Origin: a bacterium HR20
GTDB taxonomy: Bacteria > Bacteroidota > Ignavibacteria > Kapaibacteriales > NICIL-2
Assembly: GCA_002898675.1 (NCBI GenBank)
Contig: BEHW01000040.1
Location: 1-17,369 of the forward strand
Reading direction: 5' to 3'
DNA: 17,369 bases
The notes beneath the pieces were generated by a model. The model was not told the origin of the DNA, did not search any database, and was given only the letters and a program-made list of their open reading frames with translations. The translations under genes were made by a program, and so were the position numbers. Within the stretch, counting starts at the first letter, position 1. Every line of letters starts with the position of its first letter. Shown here one piece after another: positions 1-8,160 of the stretch.

Positions 1-605
1 TTCGCCCTGGCATGCGAGAACGCGAATTAGCAGCAGAGCTTTCCTACCGTGCCCGTCAGAAGGGGTCAGAGGCCGACGCGTTCGAAATCATCGTCGTTGC
101 AGGCGAGCATGGCGCGTACGTCCACGGACGCGCTTCCGATCGGAAGTTCCGCAAGGGCGATGTGGTTACTGTTGATTTCGGTTGCCGCGTTGGCGGTTTT
201 CATAGTGACATGACGCGCACCTTCGCAATCGGGAAACCCCCGAAGGAAGCGCTCCGTGCGTGGGAAGTCGTCACCAGTGCGCATGCTGCGGCGTTGGAAC
301 ACCTTGGCGCAGGTGCAAGTGCTGCTGCTGTTGATCGCGCAGCGCGGCAGATCATCGAGCGTGCAGGCTATGGCGACTACTTTCGCCATTCGCTCGGGCA
401 CGGGCTTGGCATCGAGGTGCACGAAGCACCGGCGCTCTCGCCACGCAACGCCAACGGAATAATCCCCGCCGAGTGCGTTGTCACGATCGAACCGGGCATC
501 TATCTCCCTGGCCGCTTTGGGATGCGGCTGGAAGATGACGTCTATGTCGGGCGCGACCGCATCGAGCTGCTCACAACCGCACCACGCCAGATGATCCAGC
601 TCTAA
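1..605 (+). CDS. M24-family Xaa-Pro aminopeptidase (aminopeptidase P type), 5' partial
   Basis: This is the catalytic C-terminal half of a metal-dependent M24B peptidase that removes N-terminal residues preceding proline in the cytoplasm. The reading frame is open to the left edge, and the first Met at base 12 is internal: the Arg-Pro-Gly-Met run before it matches the usual entry into the pita-bread fold. So the gene starts outside the window and the N-terminal creatinase-like domain is missing here. Counting from that Met, the five metal ligands are all visible: D55 (VDFG), D66 (SDMTR), H130 (SLGHGLG), E160 (TIEPG) and E174 (RLEDD). H38 and H137 fit the accessory active-site histidines. The wide SLGHGLG-VHE motif favours aminopeptidase P over methionine aminopeptidase. 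The TAA stop shares bases with the stop of the opposing receptor gene. Prolidase is the main alternative within the family. Confidence 0.9.
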   Translation, partial: RPGMRERELAAELSYRARQKGSEADAFEIIVVAGEHGAYVHGRASDRKFRKGDVVTVDFGCRVGGFHSDMTRTFAIGKPPKEALRAWEVVTSAHAAALEHLGAGASAAAVDRAARQIIERAGYGDYFRHSLGHGLGIEVHEAPALSPRNANGIIPAECVVTIEPGIYLPGRFGMRLEDDVYVGRDRIELLTTAPRQMIQL

Positions 606-3553
606 GAGCCGCGGAACGCGCGCAGGAAGTACGTCACGCTCAAGAGTGCGTAGCGTCGCAGAACGGTCGTCTGGACGTCCTCAACATAGCCACTCCCCAC
701 GTTCCGCGTGATCGAGTTGTTCCGATTGAGCACGTCGAATACTGAGAGCCGCACTTCACCGCGACCGTCGAGGATGCGCTTGCCCACAGCGAGGTTGAGC
801 AGCGGAACTCCAACGTTGTAGCCTTCTGCGAGCCCAACTGTCGCCACGTAGTTGAACTCAGTGGAAAACACCCATCCATCGAGCCAGGCGGAGGAATCGC
901 TCGTGATGTAGGTGCCGCGCGCGAGGATGGTGTGCGTTGCAAAGCGCTGGTTGAGCTGGCTTCGAATCGTGTTCAGGACGGTATTCCACGCTGTGCGACC
1001 GCTGAGAGTGAAGTCGAGATTTTCGCTGATGTTGCTCGTGATGCTCAGTCCGGGGGTGACAATTGTCGAGTGGGCGATGTTCTCTTGGCCGTTGACAAGG
1101 CTCGGGTCGCGTTGGTAGGTGAGCGCCAGCGTTCCGCTGACGTTGAGCTTGACGGCATCGAACAGTGTCACCGGGCGGCTGTAGAGCACAAATGCAGTCG
1201 CGTTCCAATAGCCGTCGAGATTGGTCGGACGCGAAAGCTGCGTTCCAGCTGGAAGTATGAGGTTCTGGGTGCCATTGGCCAGGTCGAGAGCAATCGTTGT
1301 ATCGCGTGCGGCAATAGTCGTTGCAGTCGCAATACGGCTGTTGGTCAGATTCGCATTGAGCGATACAAAAAGCGACGATGCAGATGAAAGGTCAAACGTT
1401 CCATACGTGAGCCAAACGCTGTGGGTGTACTCTTGACTGAGCCGGGCATTCCCGATGGAAAGTTGGAGTGGGTTAGTGTTGTCGAGCGCTTCTTGGAGCT
1501 GTCCGGGAGAGGGCAGATTTGTGCGCGTGGAGTACCATGCGCGGAAAAAGCTCGTCATCGCTGGGCGCGTTGTTACCGACAGCGTTGGCAGAAGTGCGCG
1601 AAACTGCCGCGTGAGCGCAAACGTGGTGGGAGCCGCGCTGGCAAGCGATTGCGACTGGTCAACTGCAAAGTTGAGCAGCTGCAAATCAGTACCGAATTCG
1701 ATGTTCCAGATGCCAACATCACTTTGGCGCATCATACGCCCCATACCGCGCGGCGCGAAGCTGCGCATGAGGCCTTGCATCAGTTGAGTTGCAGCGCTGG
1801 TATCGGGCGAACCGAGGATAAGCTTGTACCGAATGCCCGGGCGATGTTCGAGTCCGCTGCTCGAGGTGTGCCAATCGGCGCGAAATTCCTGGCCATTGCG
1901 TGGTTGGGTCCAGGATCGCTCCAGCTGGGATGTGGTGTTGGTGATGGTGTAGCCGAGCTGGAGCTGCTGCCGTTCGGCAAGCGGTTCGGTGTAGAGCATG
2001 TTCGCGCTCAAGGTGCGGACGGTGCCGTCCTGCGGCTGCGTTGTGGTGAGTGTGTCAAAGCGCGGGGCTCCGTCGTAGTAGGCATTGAGCGAACTGGTAG
2101 ATGGATCGCTTGCGTTCGTCTGCTGGTTCCACTGCAGCCGCGCTGAGAGCGTTCGCCCGTCGGTGGGGAAGCGGTGGCGGTAGAGCAGCTCGGAGTTTGT
2201 GGAAAAACCGCTGCCCGTCGTTTTGCTCTGGGTGGAGAGTGCATTGAGCAAGGCATCGTTCTGCGCACGTGTTTGTGTCAATGCAGTGCTCGAACGGTCG
2301 GTGCTTTGCCAGGTAAAGCGTGGAGTCAGCAGCAGCGAATTCATCGAGTCGAGCGTAATATCTGCGCGGAGATTGAGCCGATGGTTGAGGTTGCGCGTTT
2401 CGGCGCTCGACCGCTGCATGTTCCGTTGCGTTGCGGAGTCCCCAAGAAACAGCAGTCGGTCAAGTGATTGCTCGGCGTTGTTGGTCGAGGTGTTCAGGAA
2501 ATAGCTGCCGCTGAGGTCTAACCACGAGCCGAATTCGTTCGAGTAGTTGAGCGCTGCGGCGTGGCTTTGCGTAATGCCATCGGAGGGTGTCACCAAGAAC
2601 GTGCTGAGAAATCCCGGCCCATCACCGCCGGGGCGATTGCGACCCATGCTCTGCCCCATCGCACGGAAGGCACTCCCAACCATCCGCATGAAGGGATTGC
2701 CACCGCCGAACATGCCGAGAAGGTCCTCGATTGCGAAGTTCTGCTGGTTGATGTTGTTGCTCATTCCCATCACTGACAGGCGCTGGTCGCCGCCCCAGTA
2801 GTTGACGTTCGCGCCGGCGGTGTAGCGGGTGTTTTCGCCATATCCAGCGTAGAGTTTGCCGAATTGGCCGTTGCGGCGGTCCGGGCGCGTGACGAGATTG
2901 ATCGTCTTGATCCGCTGGCCATCGTCGAAGCGGGTAAACTGCGCTTGGTCGCTCATTTGGTCGAAGACTTGCACGCGCTCAATGATCTCAGCGGGAATTG
3001 TCCGCAGCGTTGCCATTGGGTCCTGTCCGAAAAACGGCTTACCGTCAACGAGCACTCGTTGCACGGTTTGCCCTTGTGCGCGGACTTGGCCGTTTTCGAT
3101 TTCGACTCCCGGCAGCTTTGCGACCAATTTATCGGCATCGGCATGCCGCTCGGTCTTGAATTGGCTGGCGTTGTATTCGAGTGTATCTCCCTTGACTTCG
3201 ATTCGCGGTGCAGCTTCCTCGACGATAACGTCACGGGCTTGAACGCTTGAGGGGCGAAGCCGCAGCGTTCCGAGTCGGAGCGTATCGCTCGCGCGAACAC
3301 GGAGCGGACGCACAAGGCTATCGTACCCAATCGAGCGCACGTGCAGCACGTAGAATCCCTCGGTAAGACGAAGAGAAAATCCGCCACTGCGATCGGTGAT
3401 GGCACCGCCAACTACCGGGCCACCCGGACGCTGTACGGAAACTGTTGCGCCAAGCACCGGCGTCCCACTGCTACTATCGGCCACAACACCGACGACAACC
3501 TGCGCCGCCGCTGCAACCGAGACGAGAGCAAACAACCACACGCGAGCAAGCAT
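602..3553 (-). CDS. TonB-dependent-receptor-like outer-membrane beta-barrel protein with carboxypeptidase-regulatory N-domain
   Basis: Predicted 983-residue outer-membrane receptor. The start is set at ATG 3553 because a signal peptide begins there (MLARVWLFALVSVAAAAQ, cleavage near residue 17). The longer open frame to 3688 encodes Cys/His-rich residues without a signal and runs into the divergent thioredoxin region. Residues about 20-100 look like a carboxypeptidase-regulatory (CarboxypepD_reg-like) beta-sandwich. Residues about 105-225 are a plug with family landmarks: GDTLEY, LPGVEIE, VLVDGKPFFG (167-176), VQVFDQMSDQAQFTRFDDG (194-212) and KTINLVT. The rest is a long barrel ending in YALLSVTYFLRAF, a typical aromatic terminal strand. 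This plug belongs to the Bacteroidota outer-membrane beta-barrel group (OMP_b-brl_3-like), whose substrates are mostly unknown. Two Met/Gly-rich stretches (residues about 264-314 and 588-612) interrupt the barrel. No SusD-like partner is adjacent. No Shine-Dalgarno sequence is evident. Confidence 0.88.
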   Translation of the reverse strand: MLARVWLFALVSVAAAAQVVVGVVADSSSGTPVLGATVSVQRPGGPVVGGAITDRSGGFSLRLTEGFYVLHVRSIGYDSLVRPLRVRASDTLRLGTLRLRPSSVQARDVIVEEAAPRIEVKGDTLEYNASQFKTERHADADKLVAKLPGVEIENGQVRAQGQTVQRVLVDGKPFFGQDPMATLRTIPAEIIERVQVFDQMSDQAQFTRFDDGQRIKTINLVTRPDRRNGQFGKLYAGYGENTRYTAGANVNYWGGDQRLSVMGMSNNINQQNFAIEDLLGMFGGGNPFMRMVGSAFRAMGQSMGRNRPGGDGPGFLSTFLVTPSDGITQSHAAALNYSNEFGSWLDLSGSYFLNTSTNNAEQSLDRLLFLGDSATQRNMQRSSAETRNLNHRLNLRADITLDSMNSLLLTPRFTWQSTDRSSTALTQTRAQNDALLNALSTQSKTTGSGFSTNSELLYRHRFPTDGRTLSARLQWNQQTNASDPSTSSLNAYYDGAPRFDTLTTTQPQDGTVRTLSANMLYTEPLAERQQLQLGYTITNTTSQLERSWTQPRNGQEFRADWHTSSSGLEHRPGIRYKLILGSPDTSAATQLMQGLMRSFAPRGMGRMMRQSDVGIWNIEFGTDLQLLNFAVDQSQSLASAAPTTFALTRQFRALLPTLSVTTRPAMTSFFRAWYSTRTNLPSPGQLQEALDNTNPLQLSIGNARLSQEYTHSVWLTYGTFDLSSASSLFVSLNANLTNSRIATATTIAARDTTIALDLANGTQNLILPAGTQLSRPTNLDGYWNATAFVLYSRPVTLFDAVKLNVSGTLALTYQRDPSLVNGQENIAHSTIVTPGLSITSNISENLDFTLSGRTAWNTVLNTIRSQLNQRFATHTILARGTYITSDSSAWLDGWVFSTEFNYVATVGLAEGYNVGVPLLNLAVGKRILDGRGEVRLSVFDVLNRNNSITRNVGSGYVEDVQTTVLRRYALLSVTYFLRAFRGS

Positions 3554-3704
3554 TCGTCCAAGAAGCGAAAGTGAATGAGCAATGCAACGCCATAAGACGC
3601 AGCCAGTGCCAAAACGTTGAACGGTCCCGATGGTTGCATGCGCTGAACACGGAAATTGCGGTGCGTGCGTCACTAAAACCAGTTTCACGTTTTCGGTGCA
3701 GACA
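3554..3704. other. Divergent intergenic region between receptor and thioredoxin genes
   Basis: This 151-bp gap must contain the promoters for two outward-facing genes. I looked for TAnnTTTG-type -7 elements on both strands, as found in the other two divergent gaps, and saw none. I also saw no convincing sigma70-type -35/-10 pair, hairpin or Shine-Dalgarno sequence in front of either start. The base composition is close to that of the surrounding coding DNA. Confidence 0.4.
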
Positions 3705-4034
3705 ATGGCAACGTTAGGTCAACTTCTGGCTGGCGATCAGCCGGTGCTTGTGGATTTTTCTGCGGAATGGTGCGGACCGTGCCAGATGCTCGCGCCGGTT
3801 CTCAAGGAGATTGCGCGGGAGTTTTCCGGCAGGCTGACGGTCATCACCATTGACGTGGATAATCCGAAAAATCAAACCTTCGCGGCATCGCAAGGGGTGC
3901 GGAGTGTGCCGACACTGGTGCTGTTCCATCGCGGCACACCAGTCTGGCGCGCCACTGGGTACCGTCCGGCTGCGCAGCTTTCCCGCGAGTTACAGCTGCA
4001 GCTTTCCGCACTCGAGCAAGCAGTTCAGTCGTAA
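3705..4034 (+). CDS. Thioredoxin
   Basis: A 109-residue, single-domain thioredoxin of normal family length, expected to act in the cytoplasm as a dithiol-disulfide reductant for client enzymes. The start at ATG 3705 gives the standard short N-terminus before VDFSAEWCGPC. The redox-active cysteines are C23 and C26 in a canonical WCGPC motif. The cis-proline is P69 (SVPT), with D17 in the buried-acid position and TLVLFHRG forming the usual central strand. An upstream extension to 3630 is open but Cys-rich and unlike thioredoxin, so it was not used. There is no signal peptide and no membrane anchor, so a periplasmic DsbE/ResA-like role is unlikely. The last 10 bases overlap the end of the opposing glycosyltransferase gene. 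The thioredoxin reductase gene is not in this window. Confidence 0.93.
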   Translation: MATLGQLLAGDQPVLVDFSAEWCGPCQMLAPVLKEIAREFSGRLTVITIDVDNPKNQTFAASQGVRSVPTLVLFHRGTPVWRATGYRPAAQLSRELQLQLSALEQAVQS

Positions 4035-4852
4035 GCAGCCTCGACCTGCTGGCGAACAGCCTCCCAATCCACGCCTGGTGCAAGGGTTGTGCGCTCCAGA
4101 TGCGTTGCCATCGAGGGAATCGGCACCCAGAGCATCCATCGCTTCCCGAAGAGAATGCGACGCCAACCGTAGAGCCACGCTTTCGCCATGATCGCTGCTT
4201 CGATGGAGCTTCGAACGGTGCGGAGCGGGTGGAACACTGCGTGCTTGGTCAGCGCCATCCACATACTTGCGTCGAAGTTGCCCTTCGCATAGGTTCGCCA
4301 GAGCGTGTGTGTGCGCTGCAGTATGGAGCGGCGTGTGAGAAACGTCAAGCATGCTGTTCCGGCTGAGCGCCAATGGTAGCCTGCTGCGTACCGCATCTGC
4401 AGGCAGCCGCGGTGGAGGGGCATCTGGTAGTAGTCGGGGTAGTCATACGGCGCCAGGAAGTGCGCATCACGATGCTGCTCGGCAAACGTAAGCAGCCGCG
4501 GCAGCGTCCCCGGGCGGTAGAGGTAGTCGTCCTCGGCAAAATACACGAACTCGGCGTGCGGCTGCTCGAGCAGGTAGTCGAGTTGCTCGATGAACGTTGC
4601 TGCATTCCCCGCGCGCTGGCGGTGAACGATCTCGGTATGCTCGGCTGGAAAGTAGCGTAGCACCAGTGCTTCGTACTCTGGCGGGCATCCGTCGAGGATT
4701 GCGTACAGGCGCGTGCGCAGATCGCCCAGCGCTAATCGAAGCGATCGCAAGCCCAATTCTGCGAGTGCGAGCTTGTCGGTCGAATAGAACGCCGGCGATT
4801 TCGAAATGCCCGGGTACACGCGGTACGCAATTGCCAAATCGTACTGCATCAT
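4025..4852 (-). CDS. Putative GT-A-fold glycosyltransferase, second gene of the menA operon
   Basis: A 275-residue soluble protein that looks like a small GT-A (family-2-like) glycosyltransferase. Support is moderate. Residues 104-110 read YFAEDDY, an acidic EDD cluster at the place where GT-A enzymes carry the DxD metal/nucleotide-sugar site. It follows an N-terminal region that starts directly in a beta strand (YDLAIAYRVYP) and a long helix-rich segment. Later come the conserved-looking blocks PYDYPDYY (135-142) and GTACLTFLTRR. The tail is rich in Trp and basic residues. The start was set at ATG 4852 (or the adjacent ATG 4849), four bases after the menA stop, so the two genes are probably co-transcribed and perhaps translationally coupled. 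No signal peptide is visible. The acceptor is unknown; cell-surface glycan or lipid modification is an inference. The 3' end overlaps the thioredoxin gene by 10 bp. Confidence 0.6.
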   Translation of the reverse strand: MMQYDLAIAYRVYPGISKSPAFYSTDKLALAELGLRSLRLALGDLRTRLYAILDGCPPEYEALVLRYFPAEHTEIVHRQRAGNAATFIEQLDYLLEQPHAEFVYFAEDDYLYRPGTLPRLLTFAEQHRDAHFLAPYDYPDYYQMPLHRGCLQMRYAAGYHWRSAGTACLTFLTRRSILQRTHTLWRTYAKGNFDASMWMALTKHAVFHPLRTVRSSIEAAIMAKAWLYGWRRILFGKRWMLWVPIPSMATHLERTTLAPGVDWEAVRQQVEAAYD

Positions 4853-4856
4853 GGTT

Positions 4857-5750
4857 TCATCGCACCGTAGCTCCAACGATCGCGGCACCGAGGAGTACGC
4901 CGTAGAGCGATGCCGCAAGGACCGTGCGTCCCAGCAGCACCGTGTAGTGCGCCCCGTGTGCCAGTGGCAGCTCGCGTCCGATACGCCACGCAAGCGGAAG
5001 TGTGGCAACTGTTACGACTGTTTCGGCGGTGGCGCTGCTTAGCACAATCGCAACAGCGTATGGAACGCCCAGGAGGAACTGTACCAGCCGAGTGGCACGC
5101 ACTTTCCCAAGTCGCACTGCGAGAGTACGTTTGCCGCAGGTGCGGTCGCGATCGACATCGCGGAGGTTGTTGATCCCGAGTACTGCGGCTGCAAAGCATC
5201 CAAAGGCGATTCCGCTGACGATCGGTTCGATAGCAAGCCCCGAGCGCTCGATGGCATAGGCACCTGCTGCAGGGACAATCCCGAAGAAGAGCAACGCCGC
5301 CACTTCACCTAAGCCAACGTATGCCATCGGTCGCGCGCCAGTGGTGTAGAGCCATGCCAGAGCCAGTGCAGCCAGACCCACCGCGAGTAACCACCACCCT
5401 ACTTGCGTAACAAGCCATAGGCCGAGTGCCAGGATAATCGCCGACAGTACAAGCGAAGCTTTACGCATCGCTGCAGGGGAAATCGCACCGAGTGCAACCG
5501 CCCGCGGAGGGCCGATACGGTCGGGCGTATCAGCGCCACGTTCGTAATCGCCGAGTTCATTGACGTAGTTCGCCAGCACCTGGAGCAACACAGCACACAG
5601 CAGCGTTCCGCTTGCAGTCGCGCAGTTGAATGCGCCGTCGCGCCAGGCCCACGTAATTCCAATTGCTGTCGGGAAAAAACTCAGCGGGAGCGTTCGCGGA
5701 CGCGTCGCCCGAAGCCACCAGTGCCAGCCAGCGATCGGAGATTCTGCCAT
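4857..5750 (-). CDS. menA: 1,4-dihydroxy-2-naphthoate polyprenyltransferase (MenA, UbiA superfamily)
   Basis: A 297-residue integral membrane prenyltransferase that attaches the polyprenyl tail to 1,4-dihydroxy-2-naphthoate in menaquinone biosynthesis. The first aspartate-rich site is NYVNELGDYERGADTPDR (residues 61-78; N64, D68 and D74 are key), followed by RIGPPRAV. The second is NNLRDVDRDRTCGKRTLAVRLG (194-215; N195, D198 and D202 are key). The second motif is characteristic of MenA rather than UbiA or chlorophyll/heme O synthases. Hydrophobic stretches between and after the motifs are consistent with the expected eight or nine helices. The start was placed at ATG 5750, just before the WWLRATRPRTLPLSFFP opening. 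The longer frame to 5975 would overlap the divergent Omp85 gene. A TAGTTTTG -7-like element lies only 8 bases upstream, which would give a very short or absent leader. The other men genes are not in this window. Confidence 0.9.
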   Translation of the reverse strand: MAESPIAGWHWWLRATRPRTLPLSFFPTAIGITWAWRDGAFNCATASGTLLCAVLLQVLANYVNELGDYERGADTPDRIGPPRAVALGAISPAAMRKASLVLSAIILALGLWLVTQVGWWLLAVGLAALALAWLYTTGARPMAYVGLGEVAALLFFGIVPAAGAYAIERSGLAIEPIVSGIAFGCFAAAVLGINNLRDVDRDRTCGKRTLAVRLGKVRATRLVQFLLGVPYAVAIVLSSATAETVVTVATLPLAWRIGRELPLAHGAHYTVLLGRTVLAASLYGVLLGAAIVGATVR

Positions 5751-5758
5751 CGGAGGGG

Positions 5759-5779
5759 CAAAACTACGGTGTAACTTTG
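5759..5779. promoter_or_regulatory. Back-to-back divergent -7 promoter elements between menA and the Omp85 gene
   Basis: Two perfect matches to the Bacteroidota-type -7 consensus TAnnTTTG face away from each other: TAGTTTTG on - (5766 to 5759) and TAACTTTG on + (5772-5779), separated by 5 bp. The + element lies 31 bases before the Omp85 ATG. The - element lies 8 bases before the menA ATG. A clear -33 TTTG at the usual spacing is not visible for either, so the assignment rests on the -7 match, the symmetry and the position. The use of this consensus in the organism is an inference. Confidence 0.45.
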
Positions 5780-5810
5780 CACGCCACTGGTTGAACCCTC
5801 TCGCGGCTGG

Positions 5811-8105
5811 ATGCTCTTCCGACTGTGTGTTGTGCTCCTGGCAGTTGCTGCAGGTCTGCATGCGCAGACGGCAGGGGAACGTCCGCGCGTTGCCCAGCGC
5901 TATGTTATCCACAAGCTGGAAATCCGCATCATCCCCGATAGTGCGGAGAATGATGTGCCATTTACCGCATCCCAACTCCGTGGTATTGTCTCACTCCAGC
6001 CGACCGAACTGACAGTGCCGAGCCGCATTCTCCGTGAAGTTGCGTACAACGGTTTGGACGTCCCAGATTTTCCACGTCCGATCACGATGATCTTCGCGCG
6101 CGCCTACGCCGAAGCGGTCCAGCATGATCTGCGCTACTTCGACCGCTCTGCAGCGGACTACGACGTCCTCCGACTAACTGACTACGTCAACCAGTTCGGC
6201 TATCACGACGCGCACGTCCGCTATCGCTTTCACGTTGGCCAGCGAGCGCGGAATAACACGCTCGAATACACCGTGCGGTTGGGACGGCGATACCAGCTCG
6301 ATACTATCGTCATCCTCGGTTTGGACGAGCTCCCGGATGCGGTTCAGCAGAGTGCAGCGGCAGTTGCTCGGACGGTGAAGTTCCCCCAGCCGTACAGCGA
6401 ACTGGCGATTCGCACGGTGCTTGAGACGTTGCTCGATACGCTCCGCAACCGCGGCTACATTCGGGCAGGCTACGCCCAGCAGCGGGATAGCATCGCTGGT
6501 GAGCGCGTTCGCTTGACGCCAGTGGTCACGAGCGACACTGTCGCTAAGCGCGATAGTGTCACTGTGTTTCTCGAGCCTGGCAAGCGTTACAAGGTGGGCA
6601 GCATTTCGGTTTTCGATAGCACACGGGGCAATCCAATTGTTGGTACTGAGCTGAAAGCCCGGCAACTTGTGCTGGCTTCGGGGCAATGGTACAGTCCCCA
6701 ACGCCTGGAGCGGAGCATTGCCAACTTGATGGCACTCGGGACATTCGACCGCATCTGGGCGGATACAACAACAAGTGGCGACTCGCTCGTCAACGTTCGG
6801 CTCTTCCTCTACTACCGTCGCGTTTGGGAAGCGAGCATCGGGTGGTTTTTCAACTCGACATTCCCCGACAACTTCAACAACACGGGCATTGATCTGACCT
6901 ACCTCCACCGCAATCTCTTCAATGCTGCACAAGCAGTGACGGTGTACATCCGCCCAACGCTCCGGAACACGTCGTACTTTGCACAGCTGTTGCCCGATTC
7001 TGGGCTTGGGCGCTCCTTTGCGATCATTGACAAAGACCTCGAATCTGGATTGCTCTTTACCCAGCCCGATTGGTTTCGCATCACCGACCAGTTGCGTGTG
7101 GATGCAAACGCGCAGGCAACGGCATCGTACCGATTTGTAGTGGATCCATTCAAGCTGCTGACGCTCTCGCTTCGAGCTGGTGTGACGGTGCCGCTCAATG
7201 GCTTCGAGGAACGCGTGCAAGTGGATCTGCAGTTGGAAGCCAACCGGCCAGAACGCTTCAACGAAGCGCTCCAGCGTGCGGTCGAGCGCAATCCGATGAT
7301 TGACAGTCTGCTCATCCGCGAAACACTCGAGCAGTACCGACTGCTGAACGCATACACTGGCGGGCAACTTCGCTGGACGTCGGCGATCGTCGCGCTGCGC
7401 TACTTCCGCGATTTCCGTAACGACCTGTTCTACCCGTCGCGGGGCAATACGCTGACGATGTTCTTCGAAACAACCGTCGCTCGGTTGCTGTCGGGTTATT
7501 CCCAAGTGCAAATGACGTACACGACGTACCACCCGGCTGGGAGCGGGGTAGCAGCATTCAAATTCCGCGGAGGGTGGATTTGGTGGCACGATCCGGCGAC
7601 GACGATTGTGCCCTTCGATCGGCACTATTTCGCTGGCGGAGCAATCAGCATTCGCGGCTATCCCAGCCGCCAGCTGGTGGATCTGCGCTCGGGAGGGGCC
7701 AATCCCGCCGAGCTTGGAACGCTGACCAGCTATATCGGCAGTGGCACCATCATCGAGCTGAGCGCCGAGCTCCGCTACTCACTTTCGTACTACGAATCGC
7801 TCGGCGACTTCCTTGCCTCGCAAGTGAGCCGCTTAGGGTTTGTGTTCTTCGCTGATGCAGGCAATGCCTTCAATCGTCTCACGCGCGATGCCTACGGGAC
7901 GGCGACGATTGGCGATGTGCTCAATCCCTCGCGCTGGGCGTGGGTGGTAGGAACGGGTATTCGCTACGCACTCCCTGCAGGCCCAGCACGGCTGGACTTT
8001 GGATTGCGCGTCTATGACCCCATGCAACCCGATCGGCGGTGGATTACCCAGCGGAGAGTTCTCGGTTCGATCGAATGGCAAATTGGCATCGGGCATGCGT
8101 TCTAA
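5811..8105 (+). CDS. Omp85-superfamily outer-membrane protein (BamA/TamA family)
   Basis: A 764-residue outer-membrane assembly or translocation protein. A signal peptide (MLFRLCVVLLAVAAGLHAQ) covers residues 1-19. POTRA-like beta-alpha-alpha-beta-beta units can be traced at about 33-150 (divergent), 155-255 (YQLDTIVILG to a LRNRGYIRAGY end) and 257-312 (YKVGSISVFD to LMALGTFDRIWAD). A 16-strand-type barrel follows from about residue 339. The diagnostic Omp85 loop-6 motif is present as GGAISIRGYPSRQL, with the conserved R615-G616-Y617. GFVFFADAGNAF and the terminal GIGHAF, ending in phenylalanine, are also typical. About three POTRA units is fewer than the five of canonical BamA, so a TamA-like or accessory Omp85 role is as likely as the essential insertase. 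Neighbouring skp, lpxD or tamB genes, which would decide this, are absent. No Shine-Dalgarno sequence is seen before the ATG. Confidence 0.9.
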   Translation: MLFRLCVVLLAVAAGLHAQTAGERPRVAQRYVIHKLEIRIIPDSAENDVPFTASQLRGIVSLQPTELTVPSRILREVAYNGLDVPDFPRPITMIFARAYAEAVQHDLRYFDRSAADYDVLRLTDYVNQFGYHDAHVRYRFHVGQRARNNTLEYTVRLGRRYQLDTIVILGLDELPDAVQQSAAAVARTVKFPQPYSELAIRTVLETLLDTLRNRGYIRAGYAQQRDSIAGERVRLTPVVTSDTVAKRDSVTVFLEPGKRYKVGSISVFDSTRGNPIVGTELKARQLVLASGQWYSPQRLERSIANLMALGTFDRIWADTTTSGDSLVNVRLFLYYRRVWEASIGWFFNSTFPDNFNNTGIDLTYLHRNLFNAAQAVTVYIRPTLRNTSYFAQLLPDSGLGRSFAIIDKDLESGLLFTQPDWFRITDQLRVDANAQATASYRFVVDPFKLLTLSLRAGVTVPLNGFEERVQVDLQLEANRPERFNEALQRAVERNPMIDSLLIRETLEQYRLLNAYTGGQLRWTSAIVALRYFRDFRNDLFYPSRGNTLTMFFETTVARLLSGYSQVQMTYTTYHPAGSGVAAFKFRGGWIWWHDPATTIVPFDRHYFAGGAISIRGYPSRQLVDLRSGGANPAELGTLTSYIGSGTIIELSAELRYSLSYYESLGDFLASQVSRLGFVFFADAGNAFNRLTRDAYGTATIGDVLNPSRWAWVVGTGIRYALPAGPARLDFGLRVYDPMQPDRRWITQRRVLGSIEWQIGIGHAF

Positions 8106-8160
8106 GTGAGCAGAGCCGTTGGACCATTGGCAGTGCCAGCGCAGCCCGACGTGGGGTGCA

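Noticed and set aside
1421..2146. A 241-codon open frame on + inside the outer-membrane receptor gene
   Set aside because: Its translation lacks any motif or signal and lies wholly within a well-supported gene on the other strand.
6174..7625. A 483-codon open frame on the minus strand inside the Omp85 gene
   Set aside because: It is fully antisense to a gene with signal peptide, POTRA units and IRGY motif. Its translation is Arg/His/Cys-rich without domains, as expected from a shadow of a GC-biased gene.
8106..8160. Possible bidirectional terminator between the convergent Omp85 and GT4 genes
   Set aside because: Only a tiny TGGC-AGT-GCCA repeat is present, with no GC-rich stem of useful length and no T-run.
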